Origin: an uncultured Candidatus Thioglobus sp.
GTDB taxonomy: Bacteria > Pseudomonadota > Gammaproteobacteria > PS1 > Pseudothioglobaceae
NCBI GenBank assembly: GCA_905182815.1
Contig: CAJJCX010000004.1
Span: 558,001 to 622,000 of the forward strand
DNA length: 64,000 bases
Direction of reading: 5' to 3'
Shown here in pieces: positions 9,948 through 22,901 of this stretch. A program made the translations under genes and the position numbers. How positions within the stretch are numbered: the stretch's first letter is position 1; each line of letters begins with the position of its first letter. Below the pieces are notes generated by a model, which was not told where the DNA came from, made no database searches, and saw only the letters and a program-made list of their open reading frames with translations.

Positions 9948-11861
9948 ATGCAATATCCTATTATGCAAAGCAATAGAAAGCCATTAATCAATGCTGAGAG
10001 TTATCAGTCTATGTATGATTATTCTATTTCAAACCCAGATGAGTTTTGGGCTGAACAGGCTGACAAATTTATTGACTGGGAAAAGAAATGGGATAGAGTT
10101 TCAGATGTTGATTTTTCTAAAGGAAAAATTGCTTGGTTTGAGGGCGCAACTTTGAATGTTTCATATAACTGTTTAGATCGTCATCTGCCCGAACGTGCTG
10201 ACCAGGTTGCAATTATTTGGGAGGGAGATGATCCTAATTCAAGTGAATCAATAACCTATAAAGATCTACATGAAAAAGTTTGTAAATTTGCCAATGGAAT
10301 GAAGGATTTAGGTGTTGTAAAAGGCGATCGTATTTGTTTGTATATGCCTATGATCGTTGAAGCCACAGTTGCCATGCTTGCATGCGCAAGGCTTGGCGCG
10401 ATTCATTCAGTAGTTTTTGGAGGATTTTCACCAGATGCTTTGAGAGATCGAATTCTTGATAGTGAGTGCAAGCTAGTAATTACTTCTGATGAGGGAGTTC
10501 GTGGAGGCAAATCAATTCCTTTAAAAGCCAATGTGGATATTGCAACGAAAGAGTGTGACTGTGTTGAACATATTGTTGTTGTAAAGAGAACAGATGGAGA
10601 AGTTACTTGGGGTGATAGAGATGTTTGGTATCACGAGCTAGTCGAAAATGCTTCACCAGAATTTCCTTGCGAGATGTTTGACGCTGAAACCCCTTTATTT
10701 ATTCTTTATACTTCTGGCTCAACTGGAAAACCAAAGGGCGTTCTTCATACCTCTGGAGGGTATTTGTTATACGCTGCAATGACTCATAAATATACTTTTG
10801 ATTATCAAGAGGGAGATATTTACTGGTGCACTGCTGATGTTGGGTGGGTTACTGGTCACTCATATATAGTCTATGGGCCGCTAGCTAATGGAGCAACTAC
10901 TTTGATGTTTGAGGGCGTTCCTAATTACCCAGATGCCTCAAGATTTTGGCAGGTGATTGATAAACATAAAGTAAATATTTTTTACACAGCGCCAACTGCT
11001 ATTAGGGCTTTGATGGGTGCTGGAAATGAGCATGTTCAAAAAACCTCTAGGGCTAGTTTAAAAATTTTAGGAACTGTTGGGGAGCCAATTAATCCTGAAG
11101 CTTGGGAGTGGTATTACAGTATTGTTGGCGAGGAGAGATGTCCAGTTGTGGATACCTGGTGGCAGACAGAAACAGGTGGCCATATGATTACACCAATGCC
11201 CTTTGCAACAGCTCTAAAGCCAGGCTCTGCAACTATGCCGTTTTTTGGTGTAGAGCCACAAGTTCTTAGTGAGAGTGGAGAGCTTTTAGAGGGTGAGGCT
11301 TCAGGTGTTCTTGTTATAGCAAGATCTTGGCCAGGTCAAATGAGGACTTTATATAACAACCATGAGCGATTTATGGAGGCTTACTTTACGACTTACCCAG
11401 GTAAATATTTTGCAGGAGATGGAGTAAAGCGAGACGCTGATGGTTATTATTGGATTACTGGAAGAGTTGATGATGTTTTAAATATATCTGGGCACCGACT
11501 AGGTACAGCTGAAATTGAATCTGCCTTAGTTCTTCATAGCGATGTAAGTGAGTCTGCAGTAGTTGGTATGCCCCATGATATAAAAGGCCAAGGCATTTAT
11601 GCTTATGTCTCTTTAATGACAGGTGTTATAGGTACTGAGGAGCTTAAAAAAGATCTAGTAGCTTTAGTTAGAAAAGAAATAGGCCCAATCGCAACGGTAG
11701 ATAAAATTCAATTTGCACAGGGCCTTCCAAAGACAAGGTCAGGAAAAATTATGAGACGTATCCTGAGGAAAATTGCAGAAGATGACTATGCAGAGCTCGG
11801 AGATACATCAACATTATCTGAACCTGGCGTTGTCGATGATTTGATTAAAAATAGAGTCTAA
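9948..11861 (+). CDS. acs: Acetyl-CoA synthetase (AMP-forming)
   Basis: Converts acetate, ATP and CoA to acetyl-CoA. The 637-residue protein has the adenylation P-loop [12 protein letters not shown], the A5 block [12 protein letters not shown], the hinge block [20 protein letters not shown] and the C-terminal lysine motif [17 protein letters not shown], the usual site of regulatory acetylation. The Trp in DTWWQTE favours acetate over propionate. It starts after GGGGAAATTAA. Nothing next to it suggests an operon. Confidence 0.95.
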   Translation: MQYPIMQSNRKPLINAESYQSMYDYSISNPDEFWAEQADKFIDWEKKWDRVSDVDFSKGKIAWFEGATLNVSYNCLDRHLPERADQVAIIWEGDDPNSSESITYKDLHEKVCKFANGMKDLGVVKGDRICLYMPMIVEATVAMLACARLGAIHSVVFGGFSPDALRDRILDSECKLVITSDEGVRGGKSIPLKANVDIATKECDCVEHIVVVKRTDGEVTWGDRDVWYHELVENASPEFPCEMFDAETPLFILYTSGSTGKPKGVLHTSGGYLLYAAMTHKYTFDYQEGDIYWCTADVGWVTGHSYIVYGPLANGATTLMFEGVPNYPDASRFWQVIDKHKVNIFYTAPTAIRALMGAGNEHVQKTSRASLKILGTVGEPINPEAWEWYYSIVGEERCPVVDTWWQTETGGHMITPMPFATALKPGSATMPFFGVEPQVLSESGELLEGEASGVLVIARSWPGQMRTLYNNHERFMEAYFTTYPGKYFAGDGVKRDADGYYWITGRVDDVLNISGHRLGTAEIESALVLHSDVSESAVVGMPHDIKGQGIYAYVSLMTGVIGTEELKKDLVALVRKEIGPIATVDKIQFAQGLPKTRSGKIMRRILRKIAEDDYAELGDTSTLSEPGVVDDLIKNRV

Positions 11862-11896
11862 TAGTCTTTTCATACCTAGCTATAAATCGATAAAAC

Positions 11897-12781
11897 ATGA
11901 ATGCATTCCTATACATTATTGTTCTCCTTGCATGGGGCTCATCCTGGTTTGCTATAAGTTTTCAGTTGGGTGATGTGGCTCCACAGGTTTCAATAGTATG
12001 GCGTTTTTTGCTTGCATCCCTTTTGCTATTTATTTGGTGCTTTGCTCGAGGTCTAAAGCTTTCTTATCCTTGGCGAGAACATGTAAATTGGCTTTTATTA
12101 GGATTTTTTCTATTTTGTATTAATTATATTTGTGCCTACTTTGGCACCTCCTATTTAACAACTGGAGTGGTTTGCCTTATTTTTTCAACGCTTACTTTAT
12201 TTACTGTTTTTAATGGTTTTATTTTTTTTAAAAAACCCATTAGATTGCCCATATTATTTGGAGCAATAGTTGGTATTGCAGGGTTATCAATTATATTTTC
12301 AAATGAGATAAGTAGCACTGAGTGGTCATTAGATTCAGGAATTGTAAAGGGTTTTCTTTGGATGCTGCTGGCAACTTTTTTTGCATCAATAGGTATGCTT
12401 CTTTCTGGGCAAATGCAAGCCAGAAAAATCCCCCTAATTCAAAGTAATGCTTTCAGTATGCTATATGGATCACTTATCCTTGTTACTTATATATCTTTTA
12501 GTGATATTAGTTTCAGCTTTGATACCAGCTATAGTTATGTCACATCTCTCATTTATTTATCTGTAGTGGCCTCAGCAATTGGGTTTGGTGTCTATCTTAA
12601 ACTTGTAGGAAATATTGGTGCTGATAAAGCTTCATATGTCAATATTTTTACTCCAACGATTGCTTTGCTTCTGTCAACTTTATTTGAAGATTATGTTTGG
12701 AGCTGGACAGGATTAATTGGCGTTATATTAATAATATTTGGAAATATAATAGTTCTTTATGCCAAGCCTAGAAGTATTTAG
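11897..12781 (+). CDS. DMT-superfamily (EamA) transporter
   Basis: A 294-residue membrane protein with about ten hydrophobic segments and the EamA start pattern LLAWGSSWFAISFQLG. It lies 35 bp after acs on the same strand. The substrate is unknown. Confidence 0.85.
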   Translation: MNAFLYIIVLLAWGSSWFAISFQLGDVAPQVSIVWRFLLASLLLFIWCFARGLKLSYPWREHVNWLLLGFFLFCINYICAYFGTSYLTTGVVCLIFSTLTLFTVFNGFIFFKKPIRLPILFGAIVGIAGLSIIFSNEISSTEWSLDSGIVKGFLWMLLATFFASIGMLLSGQMQARKIPLIQSNAFSMLYGSLILVTYISFSDISFSFDTSYSYVTSLIYLSVVASAIGFGVYLKLVGNIGADKASYVNIFTPTIALLLSTLFEDYVWSWTGLIGVILIIFGNIIVLYAKPRSI

Positions 12782-12839
12782 GGCAAATTTATTTAAATTT
12801 TTGGATTTGATAATTATATCTCACATAATGGAGTGACTG

Positions 12840-13505
12840 ATGGATGTAAAAACCGCTTTAGCTGAAAGAAAATCAACAAGAGCATTTTTAGATAAAGATG
12901 TTTCTATTAGTGTTATTAATGAAATTATTAATCAAGCAAAAACAGCTCCTTCTGGAGTAAATACCCAGCCATGGCAGGTCGCTGTTGTAACTGGAGAAAG
13001 TAAGGATGGCTTATGTAGTAAGCTTGAAAAAGCCTTTCGAGATGGTAAGAAAGGGGCTATGGATTATAAGTACTATCCTGTTGAATGGTTGGGTGAGTTC
13101 AAGCAAAGAAGAAAAGAGTGCGGTTTATTAATGTATTCAACATTAGATATTAAGAGAGAAGATAAGCAAAGACAGCTTGATCAATGGGCGTTAAATTATC
13201 AGGCATTCAACGCGCCTGTTATCCTACTTTTTTTTATTGATAAGTCGATGGAGAAGGGCTCTTATATGGATTATGGTATGTTTATCCAGTCTATTATGCT
13301 TTCAGCGGTCGAGCATGGATTAGCAACTTGTCCGCAAGCAGCTCTTGGCGAGTATCCTGAGATTGTTAGAGAGGAATTTCCACACTATAAAGATAAAATT
13401 GTTCTTTGCGGAATGGCGATTGGCTATGAAGATAAAACTGAAGTAATTAACAGCTATAGAACTCCTCGTGAAGATCTATCTCAAATAGCTAAATATTATT
13501 CTTAA
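12840..13505 (+). CDS. Nitroreductase family flavoprotein
   Basis: FMN-dependent NAD(P)H oxidoreductase fold, 221 residues. The FMN phosphate-binding start RKSTRAF and the block APSGVNTQPWQ are clear, as is the C-terminal CGMAIGYED. The physiological substrate (nitroaromatic, quinone or other) cannot be assigned. Confidence 0.88.
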   Translation: MDVKTALAERKSTRAFLDKDVSISVINEIINQAKTAPSGVNTQPWQVAVVTGESKDGLCSKLEKAFRDGKKGAMDYKYYPVEWLGEFKQRRKECGLLMYSTLDIKREDKQRQLDQWALNYQAFNAPVILLFFIDKSMEKGSYMDYGMFIQSIMLSAVEHGLATCPQAALGEYPEIVREEFPHYKDKIVLCGMAIGYEDKTEVINSYRTPREDLSQIAKYYS

Positions 13506-13522
13506 AAATATAAATTAATTTC

Positions 13523-13978
13523 TTAGTTAGCTCGAAGATTGGCTTCCGCAATTTCAAGATCAAATTTAATTAGTTCAATATCCAGCTCGGCATCTGATAA
13601 TGCTTTTTCTAACTCTTTTAAAGTTTTCTCATTTTCTAAAAGCTTAGCGTTACTCTTTTTAAGTGATGAGTCACTTAGATTGAATGCATTTTGAATTTTA
13701 CTTAACTCTTCTTCAAGAACCTGAATTTTACTGGCAGAAAGGTTGAGTTTTTGAGAGGTGGATTTGAGTTCGTCAAGTGCAAGTATAAGTTGATTATTAA
13801 GTTCTTCTAGTTGCTGCTGAAGTCTTAATTTATCTGATTTATATTCTTCAATCTCGTCATTATTATTGATAGTAATAATTTCAGGCTTTACTGGCTCTAT
13901 ATTGAACTGTGAATAGTTATAACCAATAAAAAATATTGCAATGATTGAAAGCAAGTAAAAGGCTATTTTTTGGTTCAT
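13523..13978 (-). CDS. Membrane-anchored coiled-coil protein
   Basis: A 151-residue protein with one N-terminal transmembrane segment (about residues 5-22) followed by a long, almost unbroken coiled coil from about residue 40 to the end, rich in Leu, Glu, Lys and Ser. No family recognised. It might be a small envelope scaffold, but there is no evidence beyond its shape. Confidence 0.6.
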   Translation of the reverse strand: MNQKIAFYLLSIIAIFFIGYNYSQFNIEPVKPEIITINNNDEIEEYKSDKLRLQQQLEELNNQLILALDELKSTSQKLNLSASKIQVLEEELSKIQNAFNLSDSSLKKSNAKLLENEKTLKELEKALSDAELDIELIKFDLEIAEANLRAN

Positions 13979-14039
13979 TTGTATCTTCTATTTCATTAAG
14001 CTTGAGAATCTATAAAGTTTTTATAATAAATATTGATTA

Positions 14040-15038
<999 letters not shown>

Positions 15039-15067
15039 TCAAGTTACATTAACTAAATTATACAATA

Positions 15068-16937
<1,870 letters not shown>

Positions 16938-16946
16938 GAGTCTTCT

Positions 16947-18206
16947 TTAAGTATCTTTAATATACGGTGCGATTGCTTTAAATATTTTAGTCGTTGCGCC
17001 GCGATTATTTTCAAAAGTAGTTTTAGCACTTTCTCCAATTAGTCTTCTCTTTTCATCATCTAAAAGCAGTTCAGAAATAGTTTTCATTAACTCTTCAGCG
17101 TTACTTACTTGTATAGCAGATCCATCATCTAAAAGCCTCTTCGAGATTTCTTCAAAGTTAAATACGCTTGGACCAAAAATAATAGGTTTTGAAAGTGATG
17201 CAGCTTCAAGCATATTTTGACCACCATTATTTGTCAGGCTTCCACCAATAAATGCTATGTCACTTATGTTTAAATAAGACATCATTTCACCCATACTATC
17301 TCCAATTAGTATGTCTGTATCTTGCTCACAATGACCAGCTAATGATCTTCTTTTAACATTAAGACCAGTTTCATTAACCATATTAAAAACTTCATTAAAT
17401 CTTTCTGGGTGCCTTGGTACCATTAAAAGAAGTGCATTGAATTTGCTTTTAAGGGCGAGATAGCTTTTGATTATTTGTAACTCTTCACCTTTTCTTGTGC
17501 TGGCAAAAACAACAATTCTTCGATCTCCAGTTATATTTTTTAATGTTTGAATAGTTTTTGAATTACTAGGTTCATTGGAATCAAACTTTAAGCTTCCGGT
17601 AGTAATAATATTATTATTAGCACCAAGTGAGATGAAGCGTTTTGATGAGCTTTCATTCTGAGAACATATTATGCTCAAGCTATTTAGAGTCGAACTAACT
17701 AACTTAGGGGAGAATTTGTTATATTTTTTAAAAGACTTTTTTGATAATCTTGCATTAACAAGCATTACTGGAATATTTTTATGTTTAAGTTTAGTAATTA
17801 AATTTGGCCATATTTCTGTTTCTAAAAGAATACAAGCAACAGGCTTGATTTTTTTTAGGAATGAACTAACTATAAAAGGGATATCAAAAGGAAAAAAACA
17901 ATGAATGACTTGGCTTTTATAGTGCTTTTCAACAGCCTCAGATCCTGTAATGGTTGTGGTTGAGATAACAATTTTATGAAGAGGAAATTTAATAAATATC
18001 TTGTCGATTAGAGGTTTGGCTGCATTAAACTCTCCAACAGATACGCAATGTAACCATATAACCTTGCCTGAAATTTTAGGCACAAAACCTAATTGATTTT
18101 TTAGTTTACGGATCCAATTAGAGTTTTTAGCATCTCTTAATAGGATCCTTAAAAGAGCAAATGGCAAACTTAGAATAATTAAAACTGTATATATAAATCT
18201 ATTCAT
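16947..18206 (-). CDS. waaA: Kdo transferase (3-deoxy-D-manno-octulosonate transferase)
   Basis: Adds Kdo from CMP-Kdo to lipid A precursor at the inner membrane. The 419-residue protein has an N-terminal membrane anchor (about 3-22), the family block WLHCVSVGEFNAAKPLI with the catalytic Glu, and the GT-B C-terminal half with FIGGSLTNNGGQNMLEAAS. Convergent with thiC. Its presence indicates an LPS outer membrane. Confidence 0.93.
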   Translation of the reverse strand: MNRFIYTVLIILSLPFALLRILLRDAKNSNWIRKLKNQLGFVPKISGKVIWLHCVSVGEFNAAKPLIDKIFIKFPLHKIVISTTTITGSEAVEKHYKSQVIHCFFPFDIPFIVSSFLKKIKPVACILLETEIWPNLITKLKHKNIPVMLVNARLSKKSFKKYNKFSPKLVSSTLNSLSIICSQNESSSKRFISLGANNNIITTGSLKFDSNEPSNSKTIQTLKNITGDRRIVVFASTRKGEELQIIKSYLALKSKFNALLLMVPRHPERFNEVFNMVNETGLNVKRRSLAGHCEQDTDILIGDSMGEMMSYLNISDIAFIGGSLTNNGGQNMLEAASLSKPIIFGPSVFNFEEISKRLLDDGSAIQVSNAEELMKTISELLLDDEKRRLIGESAKTTFENNRGATTKIFKAIAPYIKDT

Positions 18207-18454
18207 TTGACTATTTCGTTATATTTTTTTAATTGAGCTTTTATTTTCATAAATAACACTAAGCCAAAGTCTATGATTAAATAATTCAAATGGAATACTT
18301 TTGCTTATCTTGAAGAGGGCTTTAGATAAGAAAAAAGGTATAATAATTGACTGATATTATAGCTTTATCACTTAACTTCTATTGCATCTATTTTGTTTTA
18401 GATTGATTCATATTTCGGTGCAAGCTATTAATTAAATTATTAATCGTATAAATT

Positions 18455-19471
18455 ATGAGATTTGTTGACTCTGCAAGTGTGATGGTTGAAGCTGGTAAAG
18501 GTGGTAGAGGTTGCCTCAGCTTTCGCCGTGAAAAATATATTCCAGATGGCGGTCCAGATGGCGGTGATGGCGGTGATGGTGGTAGTATTTTTTTCCGTGG
18601 TCAAGAGGGACTTAATACATTAAGCGAATTTCGTTATAACCGTTTATATAGAGCTAAAAATGGCCTACCTGGAGAAGGAAGTGATCGAAGAGGGAAGTCA
18701 GCTATTGATATGTATGTCGAAGTCCCACTTGGAACTAAAATAATTGACCTCTCAACGGATGAAGTAATCGGCGAAATTACACTTCATAAGCAAGATCTTT
18801 TGGTTGCAAAAGGAGGCTTTCATGGGCTAGGTAATGCTCGTTTTAAATCTTCAATTAATCGTGCACCAAGGCAAACTTCACCAGGAACGCCTGGAGAGGT
18901 TAGAGAGATTGGATTAGAACTTAATGTAATGGCAGATGTTGGACTTTTGGGTATGCCAAATGCTGGAAAATCGAGCTTAATCAGGCAAATTTCTGGGGCA
19001 CGACCAAAGGTAGCTGATTATCCTTTTACAACCCTCCACCCAAATCTTGGAGTTGTAAAGGCTGGCAATAATCACTTTGTTATGGCTGATATACCTGGCT
19101 TACTTGAAAAAGCAAGCGAAGGTGTTGGTCTTGGGTTTGAATTTCTTAAACATCTTTCAAGAGCAAAAGCGCTTCTTCACGTGATTGATATCTTGCCAGC
19201 GGATGGCTCGGATCCTGCCAGTAACTATTTAACTATTGAGGCTGAGTTAAAAAAATTCGATGACGAGCTTTTTGAAAAACCGAGATTATTAGCTATTAAT
19301 AAAATTGACCTTATTCAAGAAGATAAAAGAGATAAGATAATTAAAGATTTTCTTAAAAAAGTCAAATATAAAGGTAATGCGTTTAACATATCTGCTTTAA
19401 ATGGTATGGGCTGCAAGTCCTTAGTTTTTGGTTTGTATGACCTTATTGAAGAGAAAGATGAAGAAGAATAA
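18455..19471 (+). CDS. obgE: GTPase ObgE/CgtA
   Basis: Ribosome-associated GTPase in 50S maturation and stress control. The glycine-rich Obg domain is residues 1-155 (GGDGGDGGSIFF). The G domain then has G1 GMPNAGKSSLI, G3 DIPGLLE and G4 NKID. At 338 residues it lacks a long acidic tail. The usual rplU-rpmA genes are not upstream. A 248-bp spacer precedes it. The gene overlaps proB by 14 bp. Confidence 0.95.
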   Translation: MRFVDSASVMVEAGKGGRGCLSFRREKYIPDGGPDGGDGGDGGSIFFRGQEGLNTLSEFRYNRLYRAKNGLPGEGSDRRGKSAIDMYVEVPLGTKIIDLSTDEVIGEITLHKQDLLVAKGGFHGLGNARFKSSINRAPRQTSPGTPGEVREIGLELNVMADVGLLGMPNAGKSSLIRQISGARPKVADYPFTTLHPNLGVVKAGNNHFVMADIPGLLEKASEGVGLGFEFLKHLSRAKALLHVIDILPADGSDPASNYLTIEAELKKFDDELFEKPRLLAINKIDLIQEDKRDKIIKDFLKKVKYKGNAFNISALNGMGCKSLVFGLYDLIEEKDEEE

Positions 19472-20230
19472 ATGCTGGGTCGTAAAGATTGGATCTGCCC
19501 TCTTAACTAATAATGGAAAAGGGATTGATAAAGACTTAATCTCTGAATGGGTTGAGCAAATTGTTGAACTGCAATCTCATAACATTGATGTTGTTTTGGT
19601 TTCTAGTGGCTCAATTGTTGAAGGCATGAAACGACTTGGCTGGAAAGACAAACCAACTGATATTCATAAACTTCAGGCAGCTGCGCTGTTGGTCAAATGG
19701 GGTTAGTCCAGGCTTATGAATATCTATTTGCAAAACATAAAGTCCAGACAGCTCAGGTGCTCTTGACTCAAGATAACCTAATTAATACCAAACATTTCGA
19801 AAATATCTCTGCAACTCTAGAGAATTTGCTTGAGTTTGGCGCAGTGCCAGTAATCAATGAAAACGATACAGTTGCAACCGAAGAAATAAAATTTGGTGAT
19901 AATGATACGTTGGCGGCCCTTGTAGCAAATCTTTTGAATGCCGAAAGATTAATTATATTGACAGATCAGCATGGTGTTTTCGATGACGATCCTCGAGTAA
20001 ATAAGAATGCCAGCTTAATAAAAGAAATTCATTTTGATGATGAAAAATTAGAGCGAGTTGCTGGAAAAACTGGGGGTATTTTAGGTTCTGGAGGAATGTA
20101 TTCAAAAGTTATGGCTGCAAAGCAAGCCGCAAAATCTAAAACATTTTCTAATATAGCTTGGGGAAGAGAAGAGAGCGTTTTAACAAGAATATACCAAGGA
20201 GAAAATATAGGGACACTAATTCATTGTTAG
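19458..20230 (+). CDS. proB: Glutamate 5-kinase, short form without PUA domain, one frameshift
   Basis: First step of proline synthesis (glutamate to glutamyl phosphate). The kinase domain shows VVKIGSALLTNNGKGID, VVLVSSGSI, PVINENDTVA and FGDNDTLAALVA. After LQAAA the frame breaks. One missing base near 19686 (GCGCTG for GCGGCTG) separates it from VGQMGLVQAYEYLF. Restored, the protein has 257 residues, so the C-terminal PUA domain of E. coli ProB (367 residues) is absent. The ATG chosen lies inside the end of obgE. Confidence 0.92.
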
Positions 20231-20667
20231 CTTATATCGGCTTAGGTTCAAATTTAAAGGATCCAAAAGTTCAAATAAAAAGAGCCCTTGATTCTCTGAA
20301 TGATAATAATGAGACTGAACTTATTAATGCATCAAGTTTTTATGAGTCCAAGCCTCTTTTAGATATTCCTGGTCCAAACTATATCAATGCAGTATGTAAG
20401 ATTGAAACTAAACTGAGTGCTATTAATTTATTAAATCTTTGCCAAGAAATTGAAGATAATCAGCAAAGAGTAAGAGAGTTAAAATGGGGATCAAGAACGA
20501 TTGATTTAGATATACTTCTTTATGGAGAGCAGGTTATTTCAAACAAAAGGTTGTCTATACCCCATCCAGAAGCAATACATAGGGCCTTTGTTTTAGTGCC
20601 TTTATTTGAAATAGAGCCTAAAATTAAAAGTTCCTTTATTAGGGCCAATAATAAGTCTACTCGATAG
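20224..20667 (+). CDS. folK: HPPK, 6-hydroxymethyl-dihydropterin pyrophosphokinase
   Basis: Folate pathway pyrophosphoryl transfer from ATP. Motifs AYIGLGSNL, the block RELKWGSRTIDLDILLYG with two catalytic Asp, and IPHPEAIHRAFVLVPL are present. The start is taken as TTG overlapping the proB stop, because the fold begins directly after it (LLAYIGLGSN) and any earlier in-frame start would run through proB. About 147 residues. Confidence 0.9.
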   Translation: MLAYIGLGSNLKDPKVQIKRALDSLNDNNETELINASSFYESKPLLDIPGPNYINAVCKIETKLSAINLLNLCQEIEDNQQRVRELKWGSRTIDLDILLYGEQVISNKRLSIPHPEAIHRAFVLVPLFEIEPKIKSSFIRANNKSTR

Positions 20668-20694
20668 AATTAATAAGTTAGATGTGAAAAAACT

Positions 20695-21477
20695 ATGAAA
20701 CATTCTGAGTTAAGTGTATTCAAAGACAATGGTCAAAAAATTACATGCCTAACAGCATATGATGCTTCCATGGCTAAGCTTATTGATAGTGCAGGCGTTG
20801 ATATTATTTTAATTGGCGACTCTCTTGGAATGGTTATTCAGGGCTCTGAAAATACGCGCTCAGTTTCTATGAATGACATGCTTTACCATTCTGCAATTGT
20901 TGCAAAAGCTTGTAATCAATCTTTAGTCATCGCAGATATGCCTTTTCATAGTTATGATAATCCGAAAACTGCCTTAGTCAACGCAAAAGAATTGATTGAT
21001 AATGGTGCACATATGGTCAAATTAGAGGGTGGAGTTGAAAATACAGATGTCATTAATGCCTTAGTTTCCAATAATATTAGAGTCTGTGGCCATCTCGGCC
21101 TTCAGCCACAATTAGTTGTTGATTCAAGTGGGTATAAAGTTCAAGGTCGAGATGAGGCTGATGCTAAATCAATTCTAGATAATGCAAAGTTGCTCGAATC
21201 TATAGGCATAAGTATTTTAGTGCTTGAGTGCATTCCAAGTAATTTAGCAAAGTTGATAACTAAAAAGCTAAAAATACCTACAATTGGAATTGGAGCTGGA
21301 AAGGATTGCGATGGCCAGGTTTTGGTTAGTTATGATATGTTAGGCATAACACTTGGTAGGCAGCCAAGATTTGTTCGTAATTTTTTAAGCTCAGAAAGCA
21401 GTATCTCTTCAGCGATTAAAGCCTTTGTTTCGGAGGTAAAAGAAGGAAGTTTTCCTAATAAAAGTGAGAGTTATTAA
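20695..21477 (+). CDS. panB: 3-methyl-2-oxobutanoate hydroxymethyltransferase
   Basis: Makes ketopantoate from 2-oxoisovalerate and methylene-THF for pantothenate and CoA. The 260-residue protein has LTAYDASMAKLIDSAG, ILIGDSLGMVIQG, the metal-binding Asp and Glu in MVKLEGG, and TIGIGAGKDCDGQVLVSYD. Its stop overlaps the panC start (TAATG). Confidence 0.97.
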   Translation: MKHSELSVFKDNGQKITCLTAYDASMAKLIDSAGVDIILIGDSLGMVIQGSENTRSVSMNDMLYHSAIVAKACNQSLVIADMPFHSYDNPKTALVNAKELIDNGAHMVKLEGGVENTDVINALVSNNIRVCGHLGLQPQLVVDSSGYKVQGRDEADAKSILDNAKLLESIGISILVLECIPSNLAKLITKKLKIPTIGIGAGKDCDGQVLVSYDMLGITLGRQPRFVRNFLSSESSISSAIKAFVSEVKEGSFPNKSESY

Positions 21478-22322
21478 TGAAAATTTTTGAAAGGTCAGGT
21501 GATCTTCAGGTTTTTTTAGATACCCACAGAAGTAGTAATAAAAAAGTTGCCCTAGTCCCAACCATGGGAGGTCTTCATGATGGACACTTGAGGCTAGTAG
21601 AAAAAGCCCAATCTTTGGCAGATGTTGTTGTTGTAAGTGTTTTTGTCAATCCTACTCAGTTTGCTAAAGATGAAGATTTTGACTCATATCCCAAGACTTT
21701 TTCTGATGACAAGCTTCTTTTAGAGGGTCAGAGTGTAGACGCCTTATTTATTCCCTCAAAAAAAGAAATATATCCAAATGGAGCCTTGTCAAATTATGAT
21801 GTGGGTGAAATGGGAGGACTGCTCTGCGGCGCTTCTAGACCAGCACATTTCAATGGAGTGGCGCAAGTCGTAAATCGCTTATTTGATATTGTAAATCCTA
21901 ATTATTCGGTTTTTGGCGAAAAAGATTATCAACAGCTCTTAATTATTAAATCTCTTGTTGAAAATAATAATTTAAATGTGTTGATAGAGTCAGTTTCTAC
22001 TCAAAGAGAGATTGATGGCCTGGCAATGAGCACAAGAAATAAATATCTGGGTAATAAGGACCGACAGAAGGCGCCCCTTTTTTATCAGCAACTTAGTAAT
22101 GCAAAAACGGCTATAGAGCAGGGAGATTCTGTTGAATTCGTTATGGAAAAAACTCTATCTGAGTTAAGAGTTAACTTTGAAGTAGAATATCTTGAAATTC
22201 TAAATGCGAATAACCTTACACAAATCGCGACTAACACTTCAGAAATTATTATAATATCCGCTATAAGGTTAGGCGAAACTCGACTAATCGATAATATTGT
22301 CTTTAGGAGGCCAAATGTTTAG
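21477..22322 (+). CDS. panC: Pantothenate synthetase
   Basis: ATP-dependent condensation of pantoate with beta-alanine in the cytosol. The 281-residue protein has VPTMGGLHDGHLRLV (HIGH-like), FVNPTQF, NYSVFGEKDYQQL and the KMSKS-like MSTRNKYL. beta-Alanine is also an intermediate of the pyrimidine catabolic island at 33-51 kb, which could supply it. No panD was seen in this window. Confidence 0.97.
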   Translation: MKIFERSGDLQVFLDTHRSSNKKVALVPTMGGLHDGHLRLVEKAQSLADVVVVSVFVNPTQFAKDEDFDSYPKTFSDDKLLLEGQSVDALFIPSKKEIYPNGALSNYDVGEMGGLLCGASRPAHFNGVAQVVNRLFDIVNPNYSVFGEKDYQQLLIIKSLVENNNLNVLIESVSTQREIDGLAMSTRNKYLGNKDRQKAPLFYQQLSNAKTAIEQGDSVEFVMEKTLSELRVNFEVEYLEILNANNLTQIATNTSEIIIISAIRLGETRLIDNIVFRRPNV

Positions 22323-22894
22323 TATTACTGAAGAAGCAGAAATTTATGTTGCAGACCTTTTTGAGCAGCAAGATGAAAAAGATCTTGGCTTAAAAGTTGA
22401 CGTTGAAAAAGCCGGCACTCCCGGTTGCAACGGTAACATTTAACTTCTGTATCAAGAGCGATCTCCCTGATACTTATAATGAATTTCCTTTTGTGGGTTT
22501 TAGTGCTTTTATTGATGAATCTAATAATCAATTTTTAAGTGACTCTCATGTTGCGTTGAAGTTAGATGGCACTAATAAAAAACTTACTATCACTGCTCCT
22601 AATGCCAAAGGTGAAGCGCCTAAAGATGATGCTCCTCTTGAGGAAAAGGTTCTATTTACTATCGTGACTGAAGTAAATCCAAGCTTAGCATCACATGGAG
22701 GCTTTGTTGACCTTGTTGAAATCACTAAGAAAAAAGAAGTGATTTTGAATTTTGGAGGGGGCTGTCAAGGATGTAGTTCAGTAAACATGACTCTTAAAGA
22801 TGGGGTTGAAAAACAACTTAAGGGCTTATATCCAGAAATATCTGCTGTTCTTGATGCAACGGATCACTCCCATAAAGAAAATGCATATATGTAA
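22315..22894 (+). CDS. nfuA: Fe-S biogenesis protein NfuA, one frameshift
   Basis: Carrier for [4Fe-4S] clusters under stress. The N-terminal degenerate A-type domain starts FSITEEAEIYVADLF. The C-terminal Nfu domain has FGGGCQGCSSVNMTLKDGVE with the CxxC cluster ligands. After VEKAGTP the frame breaks at a CCC run (22417-22419). Removing one C leads into VATVTFNFCIKSDLP and gives 192 residues, against 191 in E. coli. The start overlaps the end of panC by 8 bp. Confidence 0.92.
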
Positions 22895-22901
22895 TTCTTG
22901 A

